Origin: Cyclospora cayetanensis
Taxonomy: Eukaryota > Apicomplexa > Conoidasida > Eucoccidiorida > Eimeriidae
Assembly: GCF_002999335.1 (NCBI RefSeq)
Contig: NW_020312155.1
Span: 1 to 62,663, forward strand
Direction: 5' to 3'
DNA length: 62,663 nt
Within the stretch, counting starts at the first letter, position 1. Each line of letters opens with the position of its first letter. The translations under genes were made by a program, and so were the position numbers. Below are positions 22,860 through 33,900 of this stretch, piece by piece. The notes beneath the pieces are model-generated. The model ran no database searches. It saw only the letters and a list, made by a program, of their open reading frames with translations, and was not told where the DNA came from.

Positions 22860-23893
22860 GGCCTATTGTGGTGGGCTTGCAGAGGCAGGAGGCAGTTGTG
22901 CCGCTCTCGCTGTGTGCTTCGCAGGAACCCGATTTTCCACGAGCTCCCGACGATAGCGCTCTCCTGATGGCTGATGCCTGGCTTGTCGCTGTCTCTGCGA
23001 AAGTGCGTCTTTTGAGGTTACGACCCCCTTCGACCGTTGCTCTCCTCCTCGACACGCATGCGTTTCGAGATCCCTCTCCCGATCCTTGGCCCCTCCGTGC
23101 TTGTGAGCACACAGTGGAGTCTTTGGGGGCAGCCAGTCTGCTACTCAAGGCTTGCCACGCACAGTTCCGCTTCAAGTCTCTGCCTTGTTCGCTTCGGTTT
23201 CCTTGTCTGTCTGTAGCCTGCCTGCCTGCGTACGCTTGTGCATGCGTCTTACGCGGCTCGGTCAGCCTCCAGGCAGCCTTCAGCGTCTTGTCGTGGTGCT
23301 GCCGCTGCGCCTTAGTGAGCTGTCGAAAGGGGCCTCAAATCCGCGCAAAAGTGATTCTCGCTTCTGTGCAGAGGCTGCTGGCTGGTGTTGCAGAGGCGAC
23401 GAGACACAGACGCAATGATGGAGCAGCTGCGGAGTCTGCAGCAGGGGCACCAAAACAGTTGCGGCTCTAACAGCGCCTCCGCGTCGTCGCCTGCTGCGTT
23501 TTCCTTACAGCAGCAACTAGGGCACCTGCTGCAGCGCGTCTCCAAGGCTCCAGTGCTGGTCAAGCTGAAAGAAGCGGCAGCAACGGCTGCCACTACTGAC
23601 CCCAGAGCCGGTACGTACTCCACCTCTGGCATGCAGGAGCAGTAGCTGTGACACCAGAGGCATCAAGTTTTTTTTCAGGGGCTAAAACACATCGTACGCG
23701 GGTGCCTGCAGCACGGGAGATGAAGTTGGTGCTAGCAAAAAAGCAGCAACAGCTGCTGCAACAACGGCTGCAGCTCCTTCTGGACAGTCTAGAGGCACCC
23801 GTATGGGCTTCCTTCAAGGGGGAGGCACCCCCTGCCGTTCATGACGGCGCTAGCAGAAACACACTGGAGGGAGGCGCTGCAGCTTCGGAGTAA
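22860..23893 (+). CDS. Unidentified protein, last exons (Gln-rich, coiled-coil-like)
   Basis: Product not recognised. The last two exons are well supported by splice signals and phase. The penultimate exon ends at 23610 (GCC G|GTACGT) and starts at 23394 (or 23372) after ttgcag/tgtgcag; it reads MMEQLRSLQQGHQN, a Ser-rich stretch and LGHLLQRVSKAPVLVKL. The last exon is 23679-23893, after a poly-T acceptor; it reads KTHRTRVPAAREMKLVLAKK, then a Gln/Leu heptad-like region, ending at TAA. An upstream exon candidate at about 22870-23000 reads VPLSLCASQEPDFPRAPDD. No start was found. This could be the 3' part of the candidate gene to the left. Confidence 0.4.
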
Positions 23894-24160
23894 GCGGGCT
23901 GATTCCACTTTGCAGCAAGCAAGCAAGCCTCAGACAACTCCCGTACCACTGCCTCTGCACTTCACCTCGAGCTGCTAAAAAAGACAGAATTCGTGCACGC
24001 CGACCCCTCATCTCTACCAACGGTCTTCTGTAGCGTAGCTCTGTTCGCCAACCCGCGAAACACCTCCACGGATCATTCTTTCCTACAAAAGCCTTCTAAA
24101 GCAATAACGCATCCGCAACGCTAATAGCAGGTCCACCTTTGTGCCGCTCCCTTTTGGGCC

Positions 24161-25256
24161 CTTCGTAGGGAGATGCCTAGTTCCAGCCTCAATACAAACT
24201 TACTACAAGCTTGTTGAGTGTATTCCTAGACAAGGCGCTCCTCCTGCTGCCACTCCCCCGAATTTCCCTACATGATGGACAAGGGGCAGCTAACGTATGC
24301 GCACCCGCACCCTCTATGCGCTTCTAGCATCCACATCTAGCTGCGCATAGCTTCTATCGCGCATGCACATCATATTGCGTCTTCGAATAGGGATCTAACG
24401 GTTCTGTGCAATAAATAAGGTATACAAGCAAACATAGCAACTATCCTCTACTGATTCCTGTGAAATATCACTAGTGTAGTAGCAAGTCCTGAAGTGTAGC
24501 GTTTAGCCCGTTACACCTTCCGCCCCCATGCTTCAAACATACGCCCTCATGTTCTGTTCCTGTCCGTCAAGACCAAGTGCATGCATGTTGCCGGAAGAAA
24601 AAACTTCCTGTGTCGTCCTCCCAAGGCAGGCAGGAAAAGCAAAATATCGCAAACTAGAAAAGCGATAACGGACCTCAACTGCTCGCGGAAATCGATGTGA
24701 AGGAAGACACACACACTCTAGCCGACAACGAACGAGGAACCAACTAATGCGACTGCGATGGCGCGCTACTGTCGGAGCGCCGAAAGTCGTGAGCATCTTG
24801 CTATGATAAAATAGAAGACAAGTTAAATGTCTAAAGGAATTAAGGACACGCACCGGCCCAGTGGTGCGTCCTCGCATCATGGAGCATTCTCTGCATACAA
24901 CAACAGAAGCTGCATGTAGCACAGGTGATTTCACTGCGCCGGAGAGGCACGAGGAAGATTGTTGTACAGGCACCTTCCCTGCGAGCGCCTGTGCATGAGT
25001 TTGAGTTTAGGCAGCACAACGACAACAACCTGCAGCTTTTCAAGCTTTACCCATGAATAAATGTAGCGTTTGCAAGCAGAGCATGCGCTGGGAAAGGACA
25101 AATACCAAGGACAGCGAGGAATACAGTTCACAGGGGCTAGCGCTGCTAGCCAAATAGCACGCAGACTCCCCCACTGGCAACGAAGCCCACAATTCAGTCC
25201 TGCGGCAGCCATCGAGGTTTGCGTTTTCCACCCCATATCACTAGAAATACACATCT
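24161..25256. repeat. 1.1-kb dispersed direct repeat, copy B
   Basis: Second copy of the element at 10861-11962, same orientation, about 13.3 kb away. The minus-strand 146-codon frame (24973-24533) is intact here too. Its right edge abuts a sequence (from about 25,280) related to the LTR-like repeat at 53,460 and 54,100. Confidence 0.9.
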
Positions 25257-25279
25257 GTTATGCCTTCGGTGTTGCGGAC

Positions 25280-25500
25280 TGGGCTAGACAAACACTTTCT
25301 ATTGCAGCACTTTTATATAGGTACGACGTAACAAGGAATTGACAATTCGGTTTTGCGGCTGGTACATCATATTTATTGCAGAGCTGCTATCTCAATATAA
25401 GAGTCAGTTTGTATACATGTGCGCGAAATGGTATATGCAAATAGCTGTGAGTGCTCGGAGTTTCTAGGTGCGAATACTTCATTGCTATCTGCCACTGTTT
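25280..25500. mobile_element. LTR-like retroelement fragment
   Basis: Contains acaaacactttct...ttatat near 25,289, also found at about 53,460. It also contains agctgtgagtgctcggag at 25,443, found as agctgtgaatgctcgg-like words at 49,752, 54,105 and (diverged) 57,085. These shared blocks look like parts of the same long-terminal-repeat family. No complete LTR boundary or target-site duplication could be fixed. Confidence 0.45.
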
Positions 25501-27480
25501 CCTGGTGTTGGGAAACCTCAAGGGCACAGGAAGCAGGAGGTGGGAGCTCATTTGTATTACACTCAGCAACCTTGTATTAAGTTCGCATTGAGTCTGGATT
25601 TCACTGTGTTCATACAGAAAGCCTGCTTGGGTTGCTGCATGGAAAGCTTCAAGTCGTGTGTGCAGCATTGAAAATTATATCACACCATGTTCAAGCATTG
25701 AACGTTTTGCAGTCGGGTTGGTCTGCATGGCTTTGCAAGCGCGTTAGGGGTTTTTTTTCACGTAGGCCCCCCTAATAAATCCTACGGGGATATCCCTTGT
25801 CGCTGTTGGGCATGTCACGAGGGCACTTGCTTCTGCTGCATTTCCAATGTAGTGTACATATCAATTACGGCTACATGTTAATCGTGCAAATCGTGTCTAC
25901 TGCAGGTCGGCGTGTTCCATGCTTCAATGCATACCAGGCTATGCTAAGGCGGATAGCTGTCCCACCCGTGTGGCAGGTGCTAGGAGCCACTTCTGTAGGG
26001 GTCCCGGTATGCTCCGCGAAGCAATGCATTTTAGTTCAATGGAATCGAAATACAAAAGCTTTGAGAGGTGCACTAAGATCGGGATATGCTACGGATCGGG
26101 CATTAAGTAGCGCTATTTCGTTTTCATAGGACTGCATGTACCCCGTTGAAGCCGATACCACGTGGGTAATATCAATGATCACTTGTCTAGCACATAGAGC
26201 AAGGTGGCAAAAGACCGATATTTACTTTGCATATGGATGCCCCTGATTGAATCAGGGGACTGATATCTGTACGCCCCTACGGTGTCATTCAAAATAGAGC
26301 TCAACAGTGCCTCAGCCTTGCTACAGTTTGTAATTGTTGCAACGAAATAAAAGCGCCCCTTGTGCCCTCTCTCAGGGGGAGACTCCCGGAACCCGCGGCT
26401 GTCTTTAGCCTCTATGTGTTTGACATAAAGGACTCATGAATACCCTTTAGTAGTCTGGAATTGGCCATGATTGAAACTGGGGTGCATCATTCTCAGCACG
26501 CTCCTGGTCTACCACCGAAATTTTTTGAAAAAGGATTTGGCATTCTTTTGCGTGAAGCAGATTGAAGATCTGCCGGAAGCCTCCACTGTACGCTCTTAGG
26601 GAAGCGGGAAGCGATTGGGGGCTCAAACCTCCTAGGGGTGTCAGTGCAGTGCCACTGACGGTGCGATGGAGTGCAGACACCTGCAGGCGATGGCAGGTGC
26701 AAGCATTTGTGGGGCTTCTCTTCGATTCCACCATATTCTACCTAACGCGAACTTTTAGAAAAACTCGCCACACGTGTAGTACTTTCTCTAGCCAGAAGTT
26801 GGAGTCGATAAGGCATGTAATTGAGCCACAGGCGATGATTTTTGCCGTCTGCGACTCCACAAAACACACTCTCATACGCCACATTTGTACCGACAGGGAT
26901 TTCTAATATTCACATACAGAGAATAGTTTAAAATGCGATAAAGGTAACGGAGGCATTTCACAGAGCTTATCACATGTGCTATTACACCAATGCACGTGGG
27001 GAGGACTGCAGTAAGCGTGTTCTCGAAAAAGCTGAGACTTTAAAGCAGGAACCGCCGCACATTTCTTAATATAAACCAAGAAACATTGTCAAGCCTACAA
27101 AAGAAGCTAGCGAACACCGGACAGAGTGTTTGAAACTGCCGGAGGGGCACTAAAGTCCCCAGAACGACGTTACTCCAGCCTTCTTTCCCTGCGGAACCCC
27201 TGGACAGCCCACCACAAGGTAGTGAGCGGTTTTTAATGCTCATGGGCTTCAAAAAGTACTAAAACCTTTGATTCTATTGAGCAAAGTAAAAAAAATGGGG
27301 AGAGACGGGCAGGAGTCGGTGACCCCTGTGCCTCTAGTTGAACAGCGCTGAAGTTGCGCCACATCGATTTGTTCTCAACCAATGGGCATTCTACATATCT
27401 TCTGCCGTGAACACATAAGCGGTTTTTATGAAGTGCGTGTCTGTGAGCCAACGCCGCATGTTGTGGACTCTTTTTTAGGG
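25501..27480. other. Repeat-poor stretch without an assigned gene
   Basis: Composition is less GC-rich and nearly free of triplet repeats. A plus-strand frame after the acceptor-like gtctactgcag (about 25,907) reads GRRVPCFNAYQAMLRR, and a short palindrome (cccctgattgaatcagggg) lies near 26,240. None could be tied to a known family. Confidence 0.35.
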
Positions 27481-27488
27481 AAATTTAA

Positions 27489-29126
27489 GTGAAATACATG
27501 GCTTTGTCTCGGCCGACAAGACAATTCAGGCTTGGGAAATCCGGGTTCTCTGGAACATTGTTTCTTGAGAGTAGTGCAAATATCCCCCTGACGCAAATAA
27601 AATATCAAGTGGTGCTGACATTTGAAGAAAGTTTCATGAATTATTCGCGTGAAACACGTCTGAATAACTGTTTGGCCGCTCGAGGTGACTCCATCCTCAC
27701 AAGAGACTTCCTCGAGGCCTTTCGCATGACTGCTCCTGGATTATGAATCTTTGTGTGGCTGTAGATTTCAAACCTTTGTTTTGCATTAAAGCGATCAGTT
27801 TTTAATGGTTTTTTCAGATTGTGGTGTCCCCGCCTTCGGGTTCTGCCACAGGAGCGACCAGAGGCATCTCTTGTGAAGAGACGCTGCAGACGCCCCTCAT
27901 GAGCCCTTAGAGCTCCAAGCTCGATCGGCTGACCCTACTAAGGTGAAAACAGGCCGCAAGGCTTTGTGAACGTCTTGATACGCGGTGGCGTGGCGATGAG
28001 GCCGCCTGGGCAGGCATCTGGCTCACAGCCAACAACCCAGTCACCGGTGACACTTGCACAGCTATCCGATTCTCGAGGTACATATCTCTCGAGACAAACT
28101 ACAACGCAGTATGCTGCTGGAAAATACTGAAACAAAACTTTGAAAATCCAGAGGCCAGCGCCATCAACGCTCTCAAAGTTTGTGGCAGAATCCGCAAAGC
28201 CCTTCACTCTGGGTAAATCGAGTGCATGGGTTACTCTCGCACCGCCGAGGCCGCAGCCAGCTTTTCATGAAAGGGTAGTAGCACTTGCTGCTCCTCCGTA
28301 AATGGAAGGTGCCAGCGGCATTCGATCTCTACGCAGGAAGATAATTTAAGCTGTAGACAGAAACTTCAGGTTGGACGAAGGAGATTTGGCATCCGGTAGG
28401 CGAGCTGCTTCAGCATCATCAGCCGGCTGGGGCGATAGACCAATGCGCGATTTTTCCAGGGTACCGAGCAAGCAACAAATCACACTAATTCGCACACAGG
28501 AATTGTACTTTGCAGCACCGGATTTCGAGGCACTTCTTGTTCACAATGTGCAAACGGTCTGACGCTGTCCTTATTACGGTAAGATGCTTTAAAAGAGGAA
28601 CAAAAGAGGCATTTGGGAACCCCGAACTCCGCAGGAAAATACATTATGAGCGTGCGGACGACAGAGTTACCGAAGCCGCCCTACACCAGGCCAGCACGGC
28701 TATGAGGGCAGCGCTCGAGGCTCTAATTAAAGGGTTTTAAAATTCGTTATCCGAAGCGCGCAGGGACCTGTCAGCCCCTGTTTGCCAGGGAGCTGTGGGA
28801 TACCCGTTGAGCCCGCCGGCACTTCGGGAAAGCGCATAGTTCTTATCAATCGTGTGCTCATATTCTTTCCGGTGACCAGAAGGGCTCTCACGCTGGCCTG
28901 CGCCAGTCGCGGCGGCGGCACTTCGAGTCAGCGGGTTTCAACGGCTGCAGCTCCACTTGTGGCAAAGGAACTGCTTGCCGCCGTCAAGGGGCTGCATGGC
29001 ACGAAGATTGTTCAGGGGCAGATTTTTACTAGCAGCAGGCTCATGGATACACCAATGGGACGGCTCGTTTCGGGGCCATTTAAAAAGCCGTCTCAAAAGG
29101 CATCAGAGTATATCCTAGCGAACTGA
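27489..29126 (+). CDS. Unidentified exon candidates
   Basis: Product not recognised. Plus-strand stretches with coding character: 27489-27746 (contains QVVLTFEESFMNYSRETRL, ends at TGA), about 27,818-27,910 after a strong ttttttcag acceptor, about 28,000-28,220 (Cys-containing, YNAVCCWKILKQNFENP), 28371-28563 (LIRTQELYFAAPDFEALL), 28510-28740 (Ala/Arg-rich) and 28782-29126 (VAKELLAAVKGLHGTKIV, ends at TGA). They could be exons of one or two secreted-protein genes or decayed copies. A weak likeness of the 28.0-28.2 kb piece to Eimeria SAG-type surface proteins was considered but is not sufficient for a call. Confidence 0.25.
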
Positions 29127-30059
29127 AAAGAAGCCCCTCGCGGTTCTCGAAGTTGCCCTCAACTTCTCACAAAACGGAATTTCGGTCGACAGCCGCGGCA
29201 ATGGACGACATCATTACGAACTGCAGTGTGTCTCACATGGCCTCTATGTACGAGACCACCACGAACTGCAAGGTATTACATGGCCTTTTATCAGAAGCCT
29301 TGCAAATCGCCTGCTGCGCTCACGCTAGCTTGTGTGTACCATGTTCCCGAATAATGCGCAGCTCTAAAAGTGCTGGTGGCAGGTCTGGAGAAGGAACGTG
29401 AAAAGCTGGGAGTGCGTCCGTGCATGCAGTAGTATTATTAACGCCTCGAGATCCTCATGTTACATACTGAGGCAAAACATATGCCGCGAATCCACTCCAG
29501 GAACACCTTTGTGCAGAGAAGACTCCCAGGCCATTGCGCTTTCCCCCTCCCCTCGAGTATCACCACCAACTCCACGGTCACCTGCACCAAGATGTGCCAT
29601 GTTTTAACTGCGATTTCCAATTCCACGGTGGGAAGAGATAAGGCCGGCACTTAGTGTGTGCAGCAGTTGTGCATTGCACAGCGCTTGGTGCTTATGGAGA
29701 GTCAAAGACGGAAAAAGCTGTTCCTAGCGGCACTGCATCATTCCACGTGCGTGAGCCCCCGCAGTAGGGCTATCTCTTTATTTGGAGGTGAACTAGGAGG
29801 GTCAAGTAGGGAAGGGACGGCTCAAGGGGGAAAACTGGAGCTGTCGACTGAGGAACGGATGTGTACATACACCAGAAGAACTCGTACAATGCGTGCAGAC
29901 CCACGCGTCCCCCTGAAAGGGCTGCGCGTGTGGTGGCTGCACGCATGCAGGCGCTTCGGCTTTATCGCGAAAGGTGCCAATTTAGATATGTTTGTGTCGA
30001 TGTGCTGTAGAGGAAGCAGCAACCAACTGGTTTGAAGGGTTCTCAACACCCTTGCCATC
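29127..30059. other. 3' flank of GPAA1, no gene seen
   Basis: Short frames only. The GPAA1 stop codon lies at 30060 on the minus strand, so this holds its presumed 3' UTR and terminator. Confidence 0.4.
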
Positions 30060-30884
30060 TCATGCCGGCAGAAAAAAGAGTGTGATGAAGAAGCAGAACA
30101 GAAGCGGTAGAATCCCGAAAACAAATAGGTGAAAAGTGCTGCTGCTAATACACAGAGAGTCTCTCCCGGCCCCGTACAGTAGCAGAAGAAGCCCGTTGGG
30201 ACGAGTAGGCAGCAGGATTTGTGACAGCCACTGCGGCAGGAACAACGCGGCAGTCCATGCCTCCTCTGGGGGAGGCGCATGCACATCCAGTGTTTCGGGA
30301 GTAGAGCTAAAAGTGACAAGGGCCGGCACAGCTGCGTCTCCCGTGGCTGTCGCCGCTGCAGCATTGAAGGGCATGTGGTGCTGCTGCTCCTGCTGCTGCT
30401 GCAAAACACCTGACCCAAGCCACTGCAGCAGCAGTTGCGGGGAGGGAAGGTTTTTCGAGCCGGGGGGAAGTGCAGCGCCAGCTGCAGCAGCGAAGCGTGC
30501 GACTGCTGCATATAGGCTGGAGCGAAGCGGCTGCGGACAAGCGCAAGCAAATACAGGCGTTGAAAGCTGCACCCGCGAAACGCAATTTACAAGCAACGGG
30601 ATTTATCACTGCTGCTGCATGCAGAGGAGAGGCTTACCCGCAAAGGCTCAAAGTCTGTGAACAGAAGGACACATAGCAGCACACCCACGCACAGAACTAC
30701 CTTCCTCAGCAGCAGCAGCTTGTGACGCCACTGCAGCTTTTTGAGTTGCTGCTGAATGTTCTCGTCCGGGTGTAATGCGTAAGTGCTATTTTTCGCTGCA
30801 ACGACAACAGCAGCAGCAGCAGCAGCATTTGCATCTGCCGATTTTGAGCACTCCTCTTGACGTTCCGCGGTCGGTTGCTGCTGC

Positions 30885-30923
<39 letters not shown>

Positions 30924-33900
30924 TGCTGCTGTTGCAGCTGCCGCCGCAGGCAGGCTGTGGGGTCGTGGAAGAGAGGAACCATCAGCTGCATGGCTGGCAC
31001 GAGCACAACTCCCAGCAGCCATGATACGGAAACGTTGGATATCTGCACGACAGGAATATCAGCGTTCCGCTTTGCACTTTGCAGAGGTTGCGTGGAGGCC
31101 AATGGTGGCACCCAAAAGCCCCTAAGGCAGCAGCAGCAGCAAATTGGACCGCAACCACACCAAGCGACTTACGACAAGTGCAAGCAGGATGATGACGAGC
31201 AGCAGTCTACAGCCCGTGCGAATGCATATCCAAAGAGCTGGGGGGGCAACAGGAGGCAGCCAGAAGTCTAGCAACTGGTCTGCAATCATCTGCAGAGCTT
31301 CTTGTCGCTGAGGCTGTTCGAGTGCCTGCTCCTGTTGCTGCCGTAACATGTCTGCATCTGTATCTCCATCATCGGTGGTGGACGGTACTGCTGCTGCGGC
31401 TCCTTGCGGTGAGGTCTGTCCTGCCGCAGCCACAGCTGCTGCGAAAAGCTCGCGCGTTCCGGGAGGGGAAAAAAGACAGCCGGGATCTTCTATTTGGGAA
31501 GTGTGTTCATGAGCTGCGACGTCAACCACACGCACAGACCACCAACACGCATTCATGCAGCACGCTGCGGGTGATAGAGACGAATCGAGCCGCCACAGCA
31601 ACAGCGGCAGAAAAGAAGTATTACCAAAAGTAGTAGTAGTAGCAGCAGCAGTGCGAAATTAACAACAGCAGCAGTGCAAAAATAACAACAGCAGCAGCAG
31701 TGCAAAAATAACAACAGCACCAGCAGTGCGAATAACAACAACAGCAGCAGTGTAAATAACAACAGCAGCAGCAGTGCGAATAACAACAACAGCAGCAGTG
31801 TAAATAACAACAACAGCAGCGACAGCAAGAGCTGAGGGTACCTTCAAGTTGCGTCTGACGAATGCGGCGAGCAGCATACACCGCGAGGACGAGGAGCACC
31901 ACATACAAAGGGAGAGCAGCATAGAGCCAAAGGGCAGCCTTCTGCAACACCATGAAAGGCATACTTCAGAGAAAGAATCGAATGAAAAACGGCCGTGCCA
32001 AGCGTATGCAAAGCCTCCCCAATAGGTTGCAAGGAGCTGATGAAAGGCCAGCATGCGCCAAGGCAGCAACGACGCACTCGGCAGCTCCGCCACAGACACC
32101 AGGGAAGCGGTGGTAGCCTCTGCAAAGTCACTCGAGTTGCAATTGCACGAAGGAGCCATTAAAAATTCAGGAAAGAAGCTCTACCTGCGTGTACTGGAGG
32201 AGATCTTCGGTATTCCACTGGGTGCAGCGAGGAGCAGCAGAAGTGCCATAGAGGAAAGCACCAAAGCGAGGCTGCAGACAAAGCCCGTGAACAGCTGCAT
32301 GCCTCGGCTATTGAAAAGTGTCAGGAGAAGGGCATGACACCAGGATTTAGGGGAATCGATGTTAGAGAAAGCTCGATTGACGGTGCTCGCGCACTCTTCC
32401 CCCCTTGCCCTTCGGCTTTTTCCCACAGTACGAACTGCCCTCAGAGGCTTAAGCCGAAAAAGGCGGCCACCAGCAAAGCAAAAAGCAGCAAGCTAGAAAG
32501 AGCAGCAGCAAGCTAGAAGGAGCAAGCTAAAAGGAGCAGCAGCAAGCTAAAAGGAGCAAGGTAAAAGGAGCAGGAGCAAGGTAAAAGGAGCAGGAGCAAG
32601 CTAAAAGGAGCAGCAGCAAGGTAAAAGGAGCAGCAGCGGGAGGAAGTGCATGACGGGGAAGTCTATAAGGCTTCACGACTTGGGAGGCGTATGCGAGAAA
32701 AGCTCAATCTGAGAAACGTTAGGGCAGCAGCACTTGGAGACGCGAAAAGAGGGGCAGCAGCAGTCGCAGAAGAAGCAGCCTTGTGGGGAGAATACCTACC
32801 GAGGTGGCTGCTAAATACACGGGAAGAGCCGCAAGTGTCGCTAATGAGACTCCTGCTATGCCCAAAACTAAGGTTCTGACGTCACAGGCGATGCGAGAAG
32901 ACAGCAGCTGCAAAGCGCACGCAGCAGCAGCAGCAGCTCCTGCTGCAGCTAGTTGTTTGACTTGGTATCCTGGAGTGTCATGAGGAGACTGCGGCAGAAC
33001 CCCAAGGATGCGTGCCTCTGAGTTGCACTTAGGCGAGAGGATCGCAAACTACTTGCAAGAGCCTGAGGGAGGGGGTTCGACTACGCACAGCATGCAACTG
33101 TATTGCCAACTTACGGGCAGTGCAATCAAGAGGATAAGAAGCGGCGTGATGAAGATGAAGGTACCGCCTGAAACATGCGAATTTCTGGTAATGTAAAAGT
33201 AGCTAATAAAGGATCGGAAGAGGGATGCCTCGACGTTGCTGCAGGAGCGAACGACTCGCTCTAACACCCTGCAGCACAGCGGCGGCAGAAAAGACTAAGA
33301 AGGCGTGGCTGTGTTGCTTGAGGAGGAGACTGCGCTTTATGTATTCATCTTTCTCTCTTCCTCCGAAGGAAGGAAGAGGGAGGGAAGAGATGAGTTGTTT
33401 ACACACTGTGTGACCGCAGGGAAGCCACAGACAGAGGAGGACGAGTTTCCCAAGGAAGGGGGAAAAGAGGATGGCGACAGAGGAGACGCGCGTAGAGACA
33501 GAGAGAGAGAGTAGGTGGGAAGAAACAGAGAGGAGGACGAGGTTCCCAAGGAAGGGGGAAAAGAGGAGGGCGAGAGAGGAGATGCGCGTAGAGACAGAGA
33601 GAGAGAGTAGGTGGGAAGAAACAGAGAGGAGGACGAGGTTCAGAAGGAAGGGGGAAAAGAGGATGGCGACAGAGGAGATGCGCGTAGAGACAGAGAGAGA
33701 GAGTAGGTGGGAAGAAACAGAGAGGAGGACGAGGTTCCCAAGGAAGGGGGAAAAGAGGATGGCGACAGAGGAGATGCGCGTAGAGACAGAGAGAGAGAGA
33801 GTAGGTGGGAAGAAACAGAGAGGAGGACGAGGTTCAGAAGGAAGGGGGAAAAGAGGAGGGCGAGAGAGGAGATGCGCGTAGAGACAGAGAGAGAGAGTAG

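Noticed and set aside
28000..28220. SAG-family surface antigen exon
   Set aside because: Only a short C-x-W-K-type resemblance; the conserved cysteine pattern and the C-terminal block were not found.
33471..33881. Plus-strand frame of 32-residue Arg/Glu repeats
   Set aside because: It comes from the 96-bp minisatellite and lies on the opposite strand within a GPAA1 intron.
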